Shown: piece by piece, positions 54,977 through 64,000 of the stretch
How positions within the stretch are numbered: the stretch's first letter is position 1
Layout: each line of letters opens with the position of its first letter
Assembly (NCBI RefSeq): GCF_019049245.1
Contig: NZ_JAGMUK010000028.1
Span: forward strand, 124,001 to 188,000
Reading direction: 5' to 3'
Length of the DNA: 64,000 bases
Source of the DNA: Streptomyces sp. AC555_RSS877
GTDB lineage: Bacteria > Actinomycetota > Actinomycetes > Streptomycetales > Streptomycetaceae
The notes under the pieces: model-generated
Seen by the model: only the letters and a program-made list of their open reading frames with translations
Told to the model about the DNA's origin: nothing
Database searches by the model: none
Program-made: the position numbers and the translations under genes

Positions 54977-55714
54977 TTACCCGGCCAGCCGGACGTTCGA
55001 ACCCTGCACCGTGATCTCCACACCGTTCTTCGCCGCCTGCACCTTGTCGAGCTGGACGCCGCCGGGCAGTCCGTCGATCTTCTGCTCGAAGTCGGTGACC
55101 GTCCGGGCCCGGCTCTCGGCGAGGTCGACGCCGCCGAACGTGGGCAGCGTGTCGGCGTGCACCTTCACCATGTCGCCCTCGGCGGTGACCGTGCTGAGGA
55201 CGTAGACCGGCTCCGGCAGCCTGGTGCCGAGCACCGTCGCCTCGATCTCCACCTTGATCTTGCCCTTGCCGCCGTCGGAGAGGCCGACAACGTTGGCGGT
55301 GACGCCGGGGGCCAGCTGGGTGGGCTCGGACTTGGCGGTCTTGAGCAGCTCGTCGTACGTGATGGACGCGGTGCCGGTGGCGCTGTTCGCGGTGGCGGAG
55401 CTGTAGTCGCCGGAGAACTCGACGCCCCTCATGTTCGCCTTGAGGTCGTCGATACGGATCGTCTGGTCGCCGTTGCCGGTGTCCGCCTCGTAGTCCTTGA
55501 TGCCGACCTCGACGTCGTCGAGTTCACCGCCGACGACCTGGGTGAGGAACGGGAAGCCCTTGATGGAGACGTCGGGGGTGACGGCCAGACCCTCGGTGGT
55601 CTTCAGCTTGCCCGCCGCCTCGTCCTCCGCGAAGTTGACCGCGAGGCGGTCGGCGAGGACGAACAGGCCGCCGAAGATGACGACGAGGATCAGAAGTATT
55701 CGCAGTGCGCGCAT
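54977..55714 (-). CDS. DUF2993 (LmeA-like) lipid-binding protein
   Basis: A 245-residue exported protein with a signal anchor (about 1-22, LRILLILVVIFGGLFVLADRL) and a DUF2993 domain: VSIKGFPFLTQVVGGELDDVEVGI and GVQLDKVQAAKNGVEITVQG. Mycobacterial LmeA of this family binds phospholipid and affects mannan elongation. The Streptomyces role is unknown, probably envelope lipid handling. ATG 55714 is the normal start. Confidence 0.88.
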   Translation of the reverse strand: MRALRILLILVVIFGGLFVLADRLAVNFAEDEAAGKLKTTEGLAVTPDVSIKGFPFLTQVVGGELDDVEVGIKDYEADTGNGDQTIRIDDLKANMRGVEFSGDYSSATANSATGTASITYDELLKTAKSEPTQLAPGVTANVVGLSDGGKGKIKVEIEATVLGTRLPEPVYVLSTVTAEGDMVKVHADTLPTFGGVDLAESRARTVTDFEQKIDGLPGGVQLDKVQAAKNGVEITVQGSNVRLAG

Positions 55715-55903
55715 GCGGTGTTCCCCACGACGGCGGTCGGACGACGGTCGGTTGACGGCCGGGTGGCCATCGAGCGTGAGAGTAACCCCGAGCCGGGCGG
55801 GGGCCGGAAAATTGTCGATCAGCTGTGACAGGAGGGGAGGGGCCGGTGCCGCACGGGAACTGAGCCGCAGACGAAGGGCGCCGACGACCCGACCGTCCCC
55901 GGC

Positions 55904-57037
55904 TTACCCCCATGCCCGTCCCAGCACGTAGACCGCCGGTGCGGCCGTCGCCAGGGGGAGGGCCACGCCCGCCGTGAAGTGCACGAAGCGCGACGGGTAG
56001 TCGTAACTCGCGACCCGGTGGCCGATCAGCGCGCACACCGCCGCGCCCGCCCCGAGCAGCGCGCCGTCCGGGCCGAGACCCGTCATGGCGCCGACCGCGA
56101 TGCCCGCGCCCGCCGCGGCGAGCAGGGAGACGATCACGGAGGCCGGCGTCGGCAGGGGCAGCGCGCGGGCGAGGACGGCAACGGCCACCGCGGCCGCGCC
56201 GACCGTGACCGCGTCCGGGTCGGCGGCGAGGTGGCCGGCCGCGACGATCGCCAGCGCCGCGGAGGCGACCGTGGCCATCAGGCCGTACATCCGCTCGTCC
56301 GGGTCGGCGTGCGAACGCAGTTGGAGGACGAGGGACAGCAGGACCCAGACGCCCAGCGTGCCGAGGATCGCGGCGGGCCCGTTCTCGCGGCCGGCCGCGA
56401 GCAGCACGGCATCCGCGACCAGCGCCCCCAGGAAGGCGAGGGCGATGCCCTGCCGGGCGGGCCACATGCCGTTGAGCCGGAACCAGCCCGCCGCCGTGAC
56501 CGCCTGGAGGAGGACGAGCGGTACGAGGAGGGCGTAGGACCCGATGGCCGCCGTACCTGACAGGAGCAGGCCGAGCAGCGCGGTGAGCGCGGCGGGCTGC
56601 ATACCGGGCTCGATGATCGGGGAACGCCCCTCGAGACGGGCCCGCTGCGCGTCGCTGACGCGGGCGTTGCCGGTCGCGGTGGCGGGGCCGTAGCCGGGAG
56701 CCGGTTCCTGGGGTGCGCTCGCATGCGCATGTGTCTGCGGAGGCTGGGGCTGCTGAGGCTGCTGAGGCGTCGGCTGCGGGAGCTGATGAGCTCCGTAGGC
56801 GTCGTACGTCGACTGTGCCGGGGTCTGCTGCGGCATGTACGCCGTCTCCGCGGCCGACACCGGCTGCTGCACCTGCGTCTCCCAGGTCTGCCCCTGCCAC
56901 TGCTGCGACTGCTGGGCGGCCTGCTGTTCCTCGTAGGCCTGCTGCCAGTAGGGGTCGTACCCCTCTTGTCCCTCGTGTCCGTCGTGCCCCTGCTGGGGCC
57001 GGTACGGAGTACCGCCCTCATACGGCTGGTCGCTCAT
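55904..57037 (-). CDS. Polytopic membrane protein with Gln-rich cytoplasmic N-terminus
   Basis: A 377-residue membrane protein. The first 130 residues are Gln/Pro/Tyr-rich (YWQQAYEEQQAAQQSQQWQG and similar). About 8-9 hydrophobic helices follow from about 145 to 377. AGGAGG lies 7 nt before ATG 57037, which is two bases after moaD. No transporter motif is visible. Unknown function; the Q-rich region may mediate protein contacts. Confidence 0.82.
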   Translation of the reverse strand: MSDQPYEGGTPYRPQQGHDGHEGQEGYDPYWQQAYEEQQAAQQSQQWQGQTWETQVQQPVSAAETAYMPQQTPAQSTYDAYGAHQLPQPTPQQPQQPQPPQTHAHASAPQEPAPGYGPATATGNARVSDAQRARLEGRSPIIEPGMQPAALTALLGLLLSGTAAIGSYALLVPLVLLQAVTAAGWFRLNGMWPARQGIALAFLGALVADAVLLAAGRENGPAAILGTLGVWVLLSLVLQLRSHADPDERMYGLMATVASAALAIVAAGHLAADPDAVTVGAAAVAVAVLARALPLPTPASVIVSLLAAAGAGIAVGAMTGLGPDGALLGAGAAVCALIGHRVASYDYPSRFVHFTAGVALPLATAAPAVYVLGRAWG

Positions 57038-57039
57038 CG

Positions 57040-57294
57040 TCACCCTCCTGCGAACGGCGGCAGCACCTCGACCGTGCCGCCGTCGGCCAGCCGTACCGTC
57101 TCATGTGCGCGGGTGCCGACCGGGTCACCGTCGACGAGGAACGAGCATCGCTGCAGGACGCGCACCAGCTCGCCGGGGTGTCGCCCGCGTACGGCGTCGA
57201 GCGCCTCGGCGAGCGTGGCCGCGTCGAACGGCTCCTCGGCGATCTGGGCCGCGGCCTTCGCGGCGGCCCAGTAGCGCACCGTGACCTTTGGCAT
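57040..57294 (-). CDS. moaD: MoaD-like ubiquitin-fold sulfur carrier
   Basis: An 84-residue beta-grasp protein starting MPKVTVRYWAAAKAAAQIAE and ending VLPPFAGG. The C-terminal Gly-Gly is the site of thiocarboxylation in molybdopterin synthase small subunits and ThiS. FLVDGDPVGTRAHETVRLADG is typical of MoaD. It is 2 bp upstream of the membrane protein gene on the same strand, so the two are cotranscribed. The ATG at 57294 excludes a spurious 5-aa extension. Confidence 0.9.
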   Translation of the reverse strand: MPKVTVRYWAAAKAAAQIAEEPFDAATLAEALDAVRGRHPGELVRVLQRCSFLVDGDPVGTRAHETVRLADGGTVEVLPPFAGG

Positions 57295-57330
57295 CGGTTC
57301 CTCAATCAATCGGCGGTGTACACGGCCAGG

Positions 57331-58203
57331 CTAGCCCGGCCGCGAGACCGCCCAGTCCCCGATCCGGGCCAGCAGCTCGTCGGTGGCCGCGTGCTCCGCG
57401 TGCCCCATGCCGGGCTCCAGCCACAGTTCGCCGTGGTCACCGGCGGCGGTGGCCAGCATGCGGGGGTGATCGAGCGGGAAGTAGCCGTCCCGGTCGCCGT
57501 GGACGATGAGCAGGGGCCTCGGGGCGATCTGCGGCACCGCCTCCACCGGGGACATCGGTACCGGCTCCCACTCCCGGTGGTGGATGCGCGTCCGCAGTCC
57601 GTAGCGGCCCACCAGGCGGCCCTCGGGGCGCGTTACCAGCCAGTGGAGACGGCGCATAGGGGCCGTGCCCCGGTAGTACCAGCGGGCGGGAGCGCTCACC
57701 GAAACGACCGCGTCGGTGTGCGCTTCCGTGCGCCCCGCGCGCCCCGATCCCTCCGGCGGGTGCAACGCCGCGTGCCGCAGCGCCACCGAGCCGCCCATGG
57801 AGAAGCCGACGGTGGCCACGCGCGCGTGCCCGAAGGAACGCGCCCACGCCACCGCAGCGGCGAGATCGAGCACCTCGCGGTCACCGACCGTGGAGCGCCC
57901 GCCGGAGGCGCCGTGGCCACGGAAGGAGAACGTGACCACGGCCCCGTACTGGGCGAACGCCCGCGCGATCCGGCGTACGTGAGGGCGGTCCACGTCGCCG
58001 GTGAAACCGTGCGCGATCACGAACACGAGGTCACGGGAAGGTGGCCTTCCGGCGTCGTATACGACCGCACCCGGGTCGTATACGGAATCAATGGAAATAC
58101 CGTCGGCCGTGTGCAGAAACGTCCGGATAGGTGCGCGTCTACTCGTCTCGGAGTGCGGACGAATGGTGGAACGCGCCACATGACCTGCCCGACCAGTGCT
58201 CAT
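57331..58203 (-). CDS. Alpha/beta hydrolase
   Basis: A 290-residue hydrolase with nucleophile GFSMGG (Ser in VATVGFSMGGSVALRHAAL), HG oxyanion motif VIAHGFTGD, acid at GDRDGYFP and base at GMGHAEH. This is the pattern of monoacylglycerol lipase-like or esterase enzymes. Substrate unknown. The ATG at 58203 is divergent from glnR (179 bp). A small interval of about 37 bp separates it from moaD. Confidence 0.88.
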   Translation of the reverse strand: MSTGRAGHVARSTIRPHSETSRRAPIRTFLHTADGISIDSVYDPGAVVYDAGRPPSRDLVFVIAHGFTGDVDRPHVRRIARAFAQYGAVVTFSFRGHGASGGRSTVGDREVLDLAAAVAWARSFGHARVATVGFSMGGSVALRHAALHPPEGSGRAGRTEAHTDAVVSVSAPARWYYRGTAPMRRLHWLVTRPEGRLVGRYGLRTRIHHREWEPVPMSPVEAVPQIAPRPLLIVHGDRDGYFPLDHPRMLATAAGDHGELWLEPGMGHAEHAATDELLARIGDWAVSRPG

Positions 58204-58382
58204 GTGGGCTATTCTCCTAGGCAGAGGACTCGGGCAGCGTAGCCCCCGGGTCCTTTTGTGCTTTCGGACGCGTTGTATACGAGCGGATAACCGCAGGTGT
58301 ACGGGGCCCCGGGAATGCAGAGCAGTCCGCAGTGCCGCAGTGCCGCAAACGTCCTCGCAGGGACCGAGGAGGAACCAGACGT

Positions 58383-59162
58383 ATGAGTTCTCTGCTGCTC
58401 CTGACCAATGCCCTCCAGCCGTCGACGGAGGTGCTTCCCGCCCTCGGCCTGCTGCTGCACAACGTGCGGGTGGCTCCGGCCGAAGGCCCCGCCCTCGTCG
58501 ACACCCCGGGCGCCGACGTCATTCTCATCGACGGCCGCCGCGACCTCCCGCAGGTCCGCAGCCTGTGCCAGCTGCTGCGGTCCACCGGGCCCGGCTGTCC
58601 ACTCATCCTCGTCGTGACCGAGGGCGGCCTCGCCGCCGTCACCGCCGACTGGGGCATCGACGACGTACTCCTCGACACCGCCGGACCGGCCGAGGTCGAG
58701 GCACGTCTGCGACTGGCCATGGGCCGCCAGCAGATCGTCAACGACGACTCCCCCATGGAGATCCGCAACGGCGACCTGTCGGTCGACGAGGCGACCTACT
58801 CCGCCAAGCTCAAGGGCCGCGTCCTCGACCTCACCTTCAAGGAGTTCGAGCTCCTGAAGTACCTCGCCCAGCACCCGGGCCGCGTCTTCACGCGCGCCCA
58901 GCTGCTGCAGGAGGTCTGGGGCTACGACTACTTCGGCGGCACCCGCACGGTCGACGTCCACGTACGACGGCTGCGCGCCAAGCTCGGACCCGAGCACGAG
59001 TCGCTGATCGGGACCGTCCGGAACGTCGGTTATCGATTCGTTACTCCGGAGAAGGGCGACCGCGCCACCGACGAGGCGAAGGCCAAGGCGGCCCAGTCAA
59101 AGCCGGAGGATGCGGACGAGGCGGCCGCCCTGGACGGCGCGGAGATCCCCGCGGAGGCGTGA
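58383..59162 (+). CDS. glnR: GlnR, orphan OmpR-type global nitrogen regulator
   Basis: A 259-residue atypical response regulator controlling glnA, amtB and other nitrogen genes in Streptomyces. The receiver-like domain starts [20 protein letters not shown], with the conserved Asp50 but no true phosphorylation pocket (family knowledge). The winged helix (about 130-225) has [19 protein letters not shown] and [17 protein letters not shown]. The Ala/Lys/Glu-rich tail is a little shorter than in S. coelicolor. ATG 58383 follows GAGGAGGAACCAGAC. No kinase gene is adjacent, as expected. Confidence 0.95.
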   Translation: MSSLLLLTNALQPSTEVLPALGLLLHNVRVAPAEGPALVDTPGADVILIDGRRDLPQVRSLCQLLRSTGPGCPLILVVTEGGLAAVTADWGIDDVLLDTAGPAEVEARLRLAMGRQQIVNDDSPMEIRNGDLSVDEATYSAKLKGRVLDLTFKEFELLKYLAQHPGRVFTRAQLLQEVWGYDYFGGTRTVDVHVRRLRAKLGPEHESLIGTVRNVGYRFVTPEKGDRATDEAKAKAAQSKPEDADEAAALDGAEIPAEA

Positions 59163-59256
59163 CGCACGCCCAGCCGCTCGGGCCGGGCACGGCTTCCGCA
59201 CAGGGAGCCTGCTTGACGCCCTGCCCAGAGCGGGTCCATCCGCGTAGACTCCGCCC

Positions 59257-60279
59257 GTGGCCAAGGTAACCAGGGATGACGTAGCACGACTGGCGGGGAC
59301 GTCCACTGCCGTCGTCAGCTATGTCATCAACAACGGACCCCGGCCGGTTGCCCCGGCCACGCGCGAGCGTGTCCTCGCCGCGATCAAGGAACTGGGGTAC
59401 CGGCCGGACCGCGTCGCCCAGGCGATGGCGTCCCGTCGCACGGACCTCATAGGCCTGATCGTGCCGGACGCCCGCCAGCCCTTCTTCGGGGAGATGGCAC
59501 ACGCGGTCGAACAGGCGGCGTCCGAGCGCGGGAAAATGGTGCTCGTCGGCAACTCCGACTACATCGGCGAACGCGAGGTCCACTACCTGCGCGCCTTCCT
59601 CGGAATGCGCGTGTCCGGACTCATCCTCGTCAGCCACGCCCTCAACGACAACGCCGCCGCCGAGATCGACGCCTGGGACGCCAGGGTCGTGCTGCTGCAC
59701 GAGCGGCCCGAGGCCATCGACGACGTCGCCGTCGTCACCGACGACCTGGGCGGCGCCCACCTCGCCGTGACCCACCTGCTGGAACACGGCTACGCGTACG
59801 TCGCCTGTATGGGCGGCATAGCCGAGACCCCGTCAGTCGGCGACCCGGTCTCCGACCACGTGGAAGGCTGGCGGCGCGCGATGGCCGAGGCCGGGATCCC
59901 CACCGAGGGCCGGCTCTTCGAGGCCCTGTACAACCGCTACGACGCCTACCAGGCCGCCCTCAAGATCCTCGCCGGGCCCAACCGCCCGCCCGCGATCTTC
60001 TGCTCCACCGACGACCAGGCGATCGGCCTGCTGCGCGCGGCGCGCGAGCTGCGTATCGACGTCCCCGGCGAGCTGGCGGTGGTCGGCTTCGACGACATCA
60101 AGGAAGCGGCCCTCGCCGACCCGCCCCTGACCACGGTCGCATCGGACCGCTCCGCGATGGCGCGGGCCGCCGTGGACCTCGTCCTCGACGACGGGGTGCG
60201 AGTGGCGGGCTCCCGTCGGGAGCGGCTGAAGGTGTTTCCCTCGCGGCTCGTGGTGCGGCAGTCCTGCGGCTGCGCGTGA
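59257..60279 (+). CDS. LacI-family transcriptional regulator
   Basis: A 340-residue LacI-type regulator. The HTH (4-50) reads [20 protein letters not shown], then [15 protein letters not shown]. The periplasmic-binding-like ligand domain follows ([34 protein letters not shown]). A -10-like TAGACT lies 6 nt before GTG 59257, consistent with a leaderless transcript. Ligand unknown, probably a sugar. It lies between glnR and the HtrA-like gene. Confidence 0.92.
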   Translation: MAKVTRDDVARLAGTSTAVVSYVINNGPRPVAPATRERVLAAIKELGYRPDRVAQAMASRRTDLIGLIVPDARQPFFGEMAHAVEQAASERGKMVLVGNSDYIGEREVHYLRAFLGMRVSGLILVSHALNDNAAAEIDAWDARVVLLHERPEAIDDVAVVTDDLGGAHLAVTHLLEHGYAYVACMGGIAETPSVGDPVSDHVEGWRRAMAEAGIPTEGRLFEALYNRYDAYQAALKILAGPNRPPAIFCSTDDQAIGLLRAARELRIDVPGELAVVGFDDIKEAALADPPLTTVASDRSAMARAAVDLVLDDGVRVAGSRRERLKVFPSRLVVRQSCGCA

Positions 60280-60308
60280 GGTCCGAAGGGCCTTCGTGAA
60301 GACTTTCT

Positions 60309-60338
60309 GAGAGACGTCGCCGAGCTGCGAGAGACGTC
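60309..60338. promoter_or_regulatory. Direct repeats GAGAGACGTC, 20 nt apart, before the HtrA-like gene
   Basis: Copies at 60309-60318 and 60329-60338, one on each of two helical turns, about 85 bp before the protease start. This spacing is typical of OmpR-family response-regulator sites. Confidence 0.6.
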
Positions 60339-60421
60339 TTCACATCGGACGTACGAGGTTCTGCCGGGGTTCTCAGCAAGCGCTCAGGGAGCTCTCATGG
60401 TCGGCGGACAGGCTACCTGTC

Positions 60422-61609
60422 ATGACCGAGAGCTTCCGCCGCAGCGGCGAGTACGAGAACCCCCAGGGTCACGGCGACCAGACTCCCGACCCCCTGCAGT
60501 CGGCGTACCCCCAGCAGCAGGCCTCCGCCTCCCCCGTGAACCCCGAGTGGCCGCCCCCTCCGGCGCACCAGCCCGTGCAGCCGGTCACCGTCGAGCCGGG
60601 CACCACCGTGTGGCCGTCCCAGGCCTCGCAGGCGTCCGCACCGGCCGGATTCGCGGCCCAGGGTGCCTACGGCGGCGGTGACGGCAACGGCGGCGGTACG
60701 GCCGTGCCCGCCGGGCACGCGGCCCCGGCGCCCAGGAAGCGCACCCGTGGTCCGCTCGCCCTGCTCGCCGCCGTGGCGATCGTCGCCGCGGCCATAGGCG
60801 GCGGTACCGCGTACGGCATCCAGGAGCTGACCGGCAACGACACGGTCGCCACCAGCAGCACCAGCACCAACGTGATCCCGTCCGCCGCCAAGGGCACGGT
60901 CGCCGGGGTCGCCAAGGCGGTCAGCCCGAGCATCGTCGAGATCAACGCCGCCTCCAACGCCGGCGAGTCCACCGGCTCCGGCGTGATCATCACCGGCGAC
61001 GGCGAGATCATCACCAACAACCACGTCGTGTCCGGCGCCTCCTCGATCAAGGTCAGCACCAGCGACGGCAAGACGTACACCGCGAAGGTCGTCGGCACCG
61101 ACAGCAAGAAGGACCTCGCCCTGATCAAGCTGGAGAACGCCTCCGGCCTGACCGTGGCCACCCTCGGCGACTCCAGCGGCGTCCAGGTCGGCGACACGGT
61201 CGTGGCGATCGGCTCCCCCGAGGGCCTGACCGGCACCGTCACCAGCGGCATCGTCTCCGCTCTGGACCGTGACGTCACCGTCTCGACCGACGAGAGCCAG
61301 GGCCAGGGCCAGAGCGGCGGCGGCCAGTGGCCGTTCGAGTTCGGCGGCCGGCAGTTCAACGGCGACACCGGTTCGTCGACGACCACGTACAAGGCGCTCC
61401 AGACCGACGCCTCGCTGAACCCCGGCAACTCCGGCGGCGCGCTCATCGACATGAACGGCAACATCATCGGCATCAACTCCGCGATGTACTCGGCCGCCGA
61501 CGCCACCAGCTCGTCGAGCGCCGGCAGCGTGGGTCTCGGCTTCGCCATCCCGATCAACACCGTCAAGTCCGACCTGGCCACGCTGCGGGCCGGCGGTTCC
61601 GACAGCTGA
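60422..61609 (+). CDS. HtrA-like membrane-anchored serine protease without a PDZ domain
   Basis: A 395-residue S1-family protease for folding-stress quality control. The N-terminus (1-107) is cytosolic and Gln/Pro-rich; one helix follows (about 112-132); the protease domain has His201 in TNNHVV, Asp231 in KKDLALI and Ser337 in PGNSGGAL. There is no PDZ domain, unlike classical HtrA. Next to the response regulator-kinase pair, it matches S. coelicolor SCO4157 (HtrA-like), reported to be part of the CssRS secretion-stress response. ATG 60422 is the start. Confidence 0.93.
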   Translation: MTESFRRSGEYENPQGHGDQTPDPLQSAYPQQQASASPVNPEWPPPPAHQPVQPVTVEPGTTVWPSQASQASAPAGFAAQGAYGGGDGNGGGTAVPAGHAAPAPRKRTRGPLALLAAVAIVAAAIGGGTAYGIQELTGNDTVATSSTSTNVIPSAAKGTVAGVAKAVSPSIVEINAASNAGESTGSGVIITGDGEIITNNHVVSGASSIKVSTSDGKTYTAKVVGTDSKKDLALIKLENASGLTVATLGDSSGVQVGDTVVAIGSPEGLTGTVTSGIVSALDRDVTVSTDESQGQGQSGGGQWPFEFGGRQFNGDTGSSTTTYKALQTDASLNPGNSGGALIDMNGNIIGINSAMYSAADATSSSSAGSVGLGFAIPINTVKSDLATLRAGGSDS

Positions 61610-61642
61610 GCCCGATCCGACCCCGTCCGTAGGGAGTACGTC

Positions 61643-61825
61643 ATGATCAAGCAGGTTTCGCATGCGGTGACCGGCACCGACCCGGCCGGCTTCGCCCTGG
61701 CCCTCGAGGTGGCGTACGAGCTGCACGCGCCGGAAACGCGGGCGCCGGAGGTGGCCGCCGTCGCCCACGGCGCGGGCCGCCGCGCGAGTGCCGCGCGCAG
61801 CCGCCGCCGTACCGTACGCGGCTGA
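61643..61825 (+). CDS. 60-aa hypothetical protein
   Basis: A short ORF with AGGGAG 6 nt before ATG 61643. It begins [20 protein letters not shown] and ends in an Arg-rich segment ([20 protein letters not shown]). No membrane helix, Cys or known motif. It lies 33 bp after the protease gene and 110 bp before the response regulator, so it may be in the same transcript. The ribosome site and consistent codon use support it, but it remains uncertain. Confidence 0.5.
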   Translation: MIKQVSHAVTGTDPAGFALALEVAYELHAPETRAPEVAAVAHGAGRRASAARSRRRTVRG

Positions 61826-61935
61826 TCCCGCCCAGCTCGTCCTTCAGCGCCAGCCGGGAAGCATGCGAGGCTGAAAGCCTTCAGCACCCCGCAGCCCCCC
61901 CTGTTCTCACACCGCACCCGAGGAATCCCAAGCCC

Positions 61936-62673
61936 ATGAGCCCCGCCGAAGGCGACCGTGACACCCAGCGCATCCTGATCGTCGACGACGAGCCGGCGGT
62001 GCGCGAAGCGCTCCAGCGCAGCCTCGCCTTCGAGGGCTACGGCACGGAGGTCGCGGTCGACGGCGCGGACGCCCTGGAGAAGGCGGCCGTGTACCAGCCC
62101 GACCTGGTCGTCCTCGACATCCAGATGCCCCGCATGGACGGCCTGACCGCCGCCCGCCGGATCCGCGCCGCGGGCGACACCACCCCCATCCTGATGCTGA
62201 CGGCCCGCGACACGGTCGGCGACCGGGTGACGGGACTGGACGCGGGGGCGGACGACTACCTGGTCAAGCCCTTCGAACTCGACGAGTTGTTCGCCCGCGT
62301 CCGCGCGCTGCTGCGCCGCAGCTCGTACGCGGCGGCGGCCGGGGCGGGCGCGGTCGAGGCGGACGAGGCACTGACCTTCGCGGATCTGCGCATGGACCTC
62401 GCGACGCGGGAAGTCACCCGGGCCGGGCGGCCGGTGGAGCTGACCCGTACGGAGTTCACGCTGCTGGAGATGTTCATGGCACACCCACGCCAGGTGCTGA
62501 CCCGTGAGCAGATCCTCAAGGCGGTCTGGGGCTTCGACTTCGAGCCGAGCTCCAACTCCCTTGACGTCTACGTCATGTACCTGCGCCGCAAGACCGAGGC
62601 GGGCGGCGAGCCGCGGCTCGTGCACACGGTTCGGGGCGTGGGGTATGTGCTGCGGCAGGGCGGGGCGGAGTGA
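61936..62673 (+). CDS. cssR: OmpR-family response regulator, CssR-like
   Basis: A 245-residue response regulator. The receiver has the acidic residues Asp17/Asp18, phospho-acceptor Asp61 and Lys111. The winged helix (about 145-240) has [23 protein letters not shown] and [16 protein letters not shown]. It is in the position of S. coelicolor SCO4156, the CssR-like secretion-stress regulator. The stop overlaps the kinase GTG by 4 nt (GTGA). It could act on the repeats before the HtrA-like gene. Confidence 0.9.
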   Translation: MSPAEGDRDTQRILIVDDEPAVREALQRSLAFEGYGTEVAVDGADALEKAAVYQPDLVVLDIQMPRMDGLTAARRIRAAGDTTPILMLTARDTVGDRVTGLDAGADDYLVKPFELDELFARVRALLRRSSYAAAAGAGAVEADEALTFADLRMDLATREVTRAGRPVELTRTEFTLLEMFMAHPRQVLTREQILKAVWGFDFEPSSNSLDVYVMYLRRKTEAGGEPRLVHTVRGVGYVLRQGGAE

Positions 62674-64000
62674 ACAAGGTCGTACGCCGGTTCCGGTCAC
62701 TGCCGATCCGGTCGCGGCTGGCGATGCTGGTGGCGGCCGCGGTGGCGTTCGCGGTGGCGGCGGTCTCGGTCACCTGCTGGTTCATCGTGCAGGGGAAGCT
62801 GTACGAGCAGCTGAACAGCGATCTGCAGAGGGGAACGAAAGGGCCGGCGCAGATCCAGCAGGCCGAGTTCGCCCTCGCCAACTGTTCCGCGACCCCGCAG
62901 GGCACCGGTTTCTTCAGGAGCAGCTACTCCCAGGTGGTCACGGAGGACGGGAAGATCTGCGTCACCGACGACTCCACGGGCACGATCAAGGTCACGCAGT
63001 CCGACAAGGACCAGATCGAGAACGGGGACCTGTCCCGGATCTACTTCCGCAACGGCACCGACGGGGACGGCAACGCGGTCCGCGTGATGACCCGGCCGCT
63101 GGGCCCCACCAAGACCGTCACCGGGGAGGCCGGACCCCACGTCGGAATCGTCGTCGCCGTACCGCTGAAGAGCACCCAGTCCACCCTCAACGAACTCGCC
63201 CTGATCCTGCTCCTGGTCTCCGGCGTCGGAGTCGTCGGCGCCGGCGCCGCCGGACTCATGGTCGCCCGGGCCGGGCTCCGCCCCGTCGACAAGCTCACCG
63301 AGGCCGTCGAACACGTGGCCCGCACGGAGGACCTGAGCATCCGCATCCCCGTGGACGAGGACAGGGAGGACGAGGTCGCCCGTCTCTCCCGCTCCTTCAA
63401 CTCGATGACGTCGTCCCTGGCCAACTCCCGCGAGCTCCAGCAGCAGCTCATCGCGGACGCCGGTCACGAACTCCGCACCCCCCTCACCTCCCTCCGCACG
63501 AACATCGAGCTCCTCACCCGCAGCGAGGAGACCGGCCGCCCCATTCCGGAGGCCGACCGGAAGGCGCTCCTCGCCTCCGTCAAGGCGCAGATGACCGAGC
63601 TGGCCGCTCTCATAGGCGACCTTCAGGAGCTGTCCCGCTCGGAGGGGCAGCGGGGTGAGCGTCTTCAGGTGGTCGCGCTGGAGGACGCCGTCGAGTCGGC
63701 CCTGCGCCGGGCGCGGCTGCGCGGGCCCGAGCTGACCATCACCGCCGACCTGGAGCCCTGGTTCGTCCGCGCGGAACCTGCCGCGTTGGAGCGCGCGGTC
63801 GTCAACATCCTCGACAACGCCGTGAAGTTCAGTCCCGAGGGCGGCACCGTGGAGGTGCAGCTCACCGACGGCGTGCTCACCGTCCGCGACCACGGCCCGG
63901 GCATCCCCGCCGAGGAACTTCCGCACGTCTTCGACCGCTTCTGGCGTTCCCCCAGCGCGCGGGCCCTGCCGGGCTCGGGTCTCGGCCTGTCGATCGTCGC
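62670..64000 (+). CDS. cssS: Sensor histidine kinase, CssS-like (C-terminus beyond the window)
   Basis: The frame opens at GTG 62670 and runs 443 codons to the window edge. There are two membrane helices (about 18-40 and 172-194), an extracytoplasmic sensor (about 41-171), a HAMP (about 195-250) and an H-box (DAGHELRTP, His266). The ATPase domain has [18 protein letters not shown] and GSGLGLSIV near the edge. It would phosphorylate the overlapping CssR-like regulator in response to misfolded secreted protein. Truncated only by the window. Confidence 0.9.
   Translation, partial: MNKVVRRFRSLPIRSRLAMLVAAAVAFAVAAVSVTCWFIVQGKLYEQLNSDLQRGTKGPAQIQQAEFALANCSATPQGTGFFRSSYSQVVTEDGKICVTDDSTGTIKVTQSDKDQIENGDLSRIYFRNGTDGDGNAVRVMTRPLGPTKTVTGEAGPHVGIVVAVPLKSTQSTLNELALILLLVSGVGVVGAGAAGLMVARAGLRPVDKLTEAVEHVARTEDLSIRIPVDEDREDEVARLSRSFNSMTSSLANSRELQQQLIADAGHELRTPLTSLRTNIELLTRSEETGRPIPEADRKALLASVKAQMTELAALIGDLQELSRSEGQRGERLQVVALEDAVESALRRARLRGPELTITADLEPWFVRAEPAALERAVVNILDNAVKFSPEGGTVEVQLTDGVLTVRDHGPGIPAEELPHVFDRFWRSPSARALPGSGLGLSIV

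Overview
The window is high-GC actinobacterial chromosome, almost certainly Streptomyces. GTG starts, leaderless starts and third-position G/C are common throughout. The gene order follows the core region of S. coelicolor that I remember as roughly SCO4236 down to SCO4155: rlmB-cysS-ispF-ispD-carD, phoP-phoR/phoU, gpmA, mshA, devB-devA-devE, rsiG, dtd, ygfZ, nur, sseA, glnR, and an htrA/cssRS-type pair. These names rest on protein motifs in the sequence plus remembered synteny; no database was searched.

Layout. 0-5.3 kb, minus strand: a truncated hydrophilic protein, RlmB, CysS, IspF/IspD (overlapping) and CarD. 5.3-10.5 kb: a 680-bp intergenic stretch with a large palindrome, a lipoprotein, phoP/phoR divergent from phoU across a PHO box, a tiny Cys-rich protein and a small SCO4226-like nickel-binding protein. 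10.5-12.3 kb: a variable pocket (Nudix, orphan Imm32-like immunity gene, unknown). 12.4-25.1 kb: ordinary core genes (gpmA, an MFS pump, an AraC/DUF2000 pair, secreted proteins, mshA, an NlpC/P60 hydrolase, a receiver-PP2C phosphatase, and the DUF2516-HbhA-XRE cluster also found in mycobacteria).

25.2-38 kb is accessory-like and rich in xenobiotic-response genes. It holds a Rox-type rifampicin monooxygenase with a rifampicin-associated element (RAE), an AraC-VOC-UvrA2 operon, an HxlR/imine-reductase pair, an F420-type reductase fused to a hemerythrin domain, a HelD-type helicase behind a TetR and its operator, and a tandem two-domain phosphotransferase. 38.1-42.7 kb is the most striking region. 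Three DevA-like GntR regulators are each divergent from a tiny (about 60 aa) membrane protein, and palindromes lie between each pair. devA and devE are known paralogues; the third copy and the conserved module with small membrane proteins look little described.

42.8-58.2 kb holds an Eis-type acetyltransferase, a 136-bp tandem-repeat array, an asparaginase, the anti-sigma factor RsiG with both c-di-GMP motifs, dtd, YgfZ, Nur, a nitrobindin-like protein, a three-gene operon of paralogous anchored proteins, and a sulfurtransferase operon behind a leaderless cysteine-containing leader peptide. 58.3-64 kb holds glnR, a LacI regulator, an HtrA-like protease and a CssRS-like two-component system cut by the window edge. 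Two short fold-back elements (MITE-like) sit in convergent intergenic gaps at 32.7 and 47.1 kb, and the end of each supplies the TAG stop codon of the neighbouring gene. I found no rRNA, tRNA, CRISPR array or intact transposase.
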